Positions 14,443 to 15,339 of a DNA stretch of 15,339 nucleotides are shown here, one piece after another. A program made the translations under genes and the position numbers. Every line of letters starts with the position of its first letter. The stretch's first letter is position 1. This DNA is from Faucicola sp041855445. GTDB lineage: Bacteria; Pseudomonadota; Gammaproteobacteria; Pseudomonadales; Moraxellaceae. The notes beneath the pieces were generated by a model. That model ran no database searches, had not been told where the DNA came from, and was given only the letters and a program-made list of their open reading frames with translations. The stretch spans positions 1 through 15,339 of the forward strand of contig JBHAEG010000028.1 of the NCBI GenBank assembly GCA_041855445.1. Reading direction: 5' to 3'.

Positions 14443-15054
14443 ATGGCATCTATATCAATAAAGACAAGTTTATTATTAGCATTATTTGGCTATAGTGTTT
14501 CTACATTTGCAACGGTTGGCGGTGATACAAAATTGCAAGTTTTAGGCTATGAACCAACTGAGAAAAAAATATATGTCCTGCATGACTTTTATGATGGGTT
14601 AGGTGGTTATCAATTATATTATTTTAATTTAAAAAGCAAAAACCCAAGAAAACTCATCGAGGCAAAATCTTACTATCCAAAAGGTATGGGTGGACGTGGT
14701 CACCCCGATGACGAAGCATTTGTTGCAAAAATGGATACATTAACAAAACGACTACTGCCGTTAAAAACTATTTCTACGGATAATGTTTCAATTAAGATTC
14801 TGTCAAAACAAACTAAAAGAGCATATAATCATATAACAGAACGTTCTATTCCTGCATATCATTATCAATATCGGGTAAAATATGGCAAATATCAAAGCCA
14901 AACTATGAAAGTTGTTGCTTATTATCCAAAATTAGAAATTTCTCAAGCATTTGTTGTGCCTAACCAAAATCAAGTCGTTGTTGCTGTTAATTATAATAAC
15001 GATTATTTTGAGGGAGGCTACTTTAAAGAAGACCCTGTCTTAATTTCTTGGTAA
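14443..15054 (+). CDS. Exported protein of unknown function (203 residues)
   Basis: I do not recognise this family. The N-terminus is a Sec signal peptide (hydrophobic core about residues 8-20, probable cleavage after STFA at 23). The mature protein is rich in Tyr and Lys and looks mostly beta-stranded: KIYVLHDFY, YQLYYFNL, YHYQYRVKYG, MKVVAYYP and QVVVAVNYNND alternate hydrophobic and polar residues. A glycine-rich loop, GMGGRGHPDDEAF (near 84-96), holds a cluster of charged residues but matches no motif I can name. There are no cysteines and no lipobox, so a soluble periplasmic protein is most likely. It follows fetB by 43 bases and could be in the same transcript or have its own promoter. 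No terminator is evident after it. Confidence 0.75.
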   Translation: MASISIKTSLLLALFGYSVSTFATVGGDTKLQVLGYEPTEKKIYVLHDFYDGLGGYQLYYFNLKSKNPRKLIEAKSYYPKGMGGRGHPDDEAFVAKMDTLTKRLLPLKTISTDNVSIKILSKQTKRAYNHITERSIPAYHYQYRVKYGKYQSQTMKVVAYYPKLEISQAFVVPNQNQVVVAVNYNNDYFEGGYFKEDPVLISW

Positions 15055-15147
15055 ATAAACTAACCAATCACTCCAGATAACAAATTTTGAACCGTTTGGC
15101 AGTTTTAAGGTTTTGATTTTGTAAATTTTATCCAATCAGCTGTAAAA

Positions 15148-15167
15148 CTCCGCACTTTAGGGCTGAG
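15148..15167. repeat. Imperfect palindrome upstream of tnpB (possible IS200/IS605-type end hairpin)
   Basis: CTCCGCACTTTAGGGCTGAG can fold as CTC/GAG, GC/GC and C/G pairs with two mismatches and a TTTA loop. Short imperfect hairpins with CTTTAG or its complement CTAAAG near the tip are common close to the ends of IS200/IS605-type elements. It lies 52 bases before the tnpB ATG. Confidence 0.45.
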
Positions 15168-15219
15168 ATATAAGGCGGTCGATATTCAAATATAACTTAG
15201 AATATGCTACCATAACCAT

Positions 15220-15339
15220 ATGAAAACACTCAAGCTTCGCATAAAAGACAAACATGCCAAAGTGCTAACCCAATTAGCTGGGCAGGTTAATTTTGTGTGG
15301 AATTATGTTAATGAATTAAGCTATAACTATTTAAAGAAA
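15220..15339 (+). CDS. tnpB: TnpB (IS200/IS605-type RNA-guided nuclease), N-terminal 40 residues only
   Basis: The open frame from the ATG at 15220 runs without a stop to the window edge. Its protein begins MKTLKLRIKDKHAKVLTQLA and continues QVNFVWNYVNELSYNY, the characteristic N-terminal helical region of OrfB/TnpB proteins (a basic strand, then the FVWNYVNE helix). The catalytic RuvC parts and the zinc finger would lie beyond the window and cannot be judged, so I cannot say whether the gene is intact. TnpB uses an RNA made from the element's 3' end to cut DNA and help the element persist. There is no clear ribosome binding site. An in-frame stop at 15193-15195 excludes a longer N-terminus. 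Confidence 0.85.
   Translation, partial: MKTLKLRIKDKHAKVLTQLAGQVNFVWNYVNELSYNYLKK

Larger units (their letters stand above)
15148..15339 (+). mobile_element. Left part of an IS200/IS605-type (tnpB-carrying) element, cut by the window end
   Basis: The tnpB start plus the palindrome upstream of it indicate an insertion element entering the window from the right. The true left boundary cannot be placed. No tnpA (Y1 transposase) gene is visible on either strand in 15055-15219, so on this side it looks like a tnpB-only arrangement, although tnpA could lie beyond the window. Confidence 0.5.

Noticed and set aside
1..15339. CRISPR array, tRNA, rRNA or phage attachment site
   Set aside because: No regularly spaced direct repeats, cloverleaf-like sequences or rRNA-like stretches were seen on reading; a covariance search was not possible here.

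Overview
The window reads as ordinary chromosome of an AT-rich gammaproteobacterium, most probably Moraxellaceae (Moraxella-like). That placement is inference: it rests on the base composition, a bifunctional ArgJ, a clade-3-type catalase, a Gram-negative type lipoprotein signal, and protein styles resembling Moraxella/Acinetobacter relatives. No rRNA or tRNA is present to confirm it.

Layout. (1) 142-3969, plus strand: three tightly packed genes for a surface glycan. They encode an SGNH-like protein, a GlfT2-like galactofuranosyltransferase and a polysaccharide pyruvyl transferase. They are visibly more AT-rich than the rest (16 G/C in bases 181-240 against 23 in 11761-11820), which suggests an exchanged capsule or lipooligosaccharide locus cut by the left edge of the window. 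A strong hairpin at 4011-4044 closes it and also serves the converging gene. (2) 4060-6367, minus strand: an IclR-family regulator followed 10 bases later by a lipoprotein of the bacterial (subtype B) tannase family. This is a small regulator-plus-esterase unit with its own sigma70-type promoter. (3) 6506-8569, plus strand: exonuclease III (xthA) and argJ, ending at a 16-bp-stem terminator. (4) 8939-9436: a small exported protein made of seven regularly spaced beta-helix rungs, with its own promoter and terminator. (5) 9591-11111, minus strand: a monofunctional haem catalase. Its candidate promoter overlaps, head to head, that of ubiB. (6) 11278-14399, plus strand: ubiB, fetA and fetB in an apparent operon, the last two encoding an iron exporter. 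(7) 14443-15054: an unrecognised exported protein. (8) 15220-15339: the first 40 codons of a TnpB (IS200/IS605-type RNA-guided nuclease) gene, preceded by an imperfect palindrome and cut by the right edge.

How the genes fit together. The first cluster could build and decorate a Galf-containing, acid-ketal-bearing surface polymer. Regions 3, 5 and 6 collect functions that limit oxidative damage: AP-site repair, peroxide removal, ubiquinone synthesis and iron export. The IclR-tannase pair would release aromatic acids from plant-type esters at the cell surface. I saw no CRISPR array, tRNA, rRNA or prophage. The most unusual items are the GlfT2-like/pyruvyl transferase cluster, the tannase-family lipoprotein, the beta-helix protein and the edge-truncated TnpB element.
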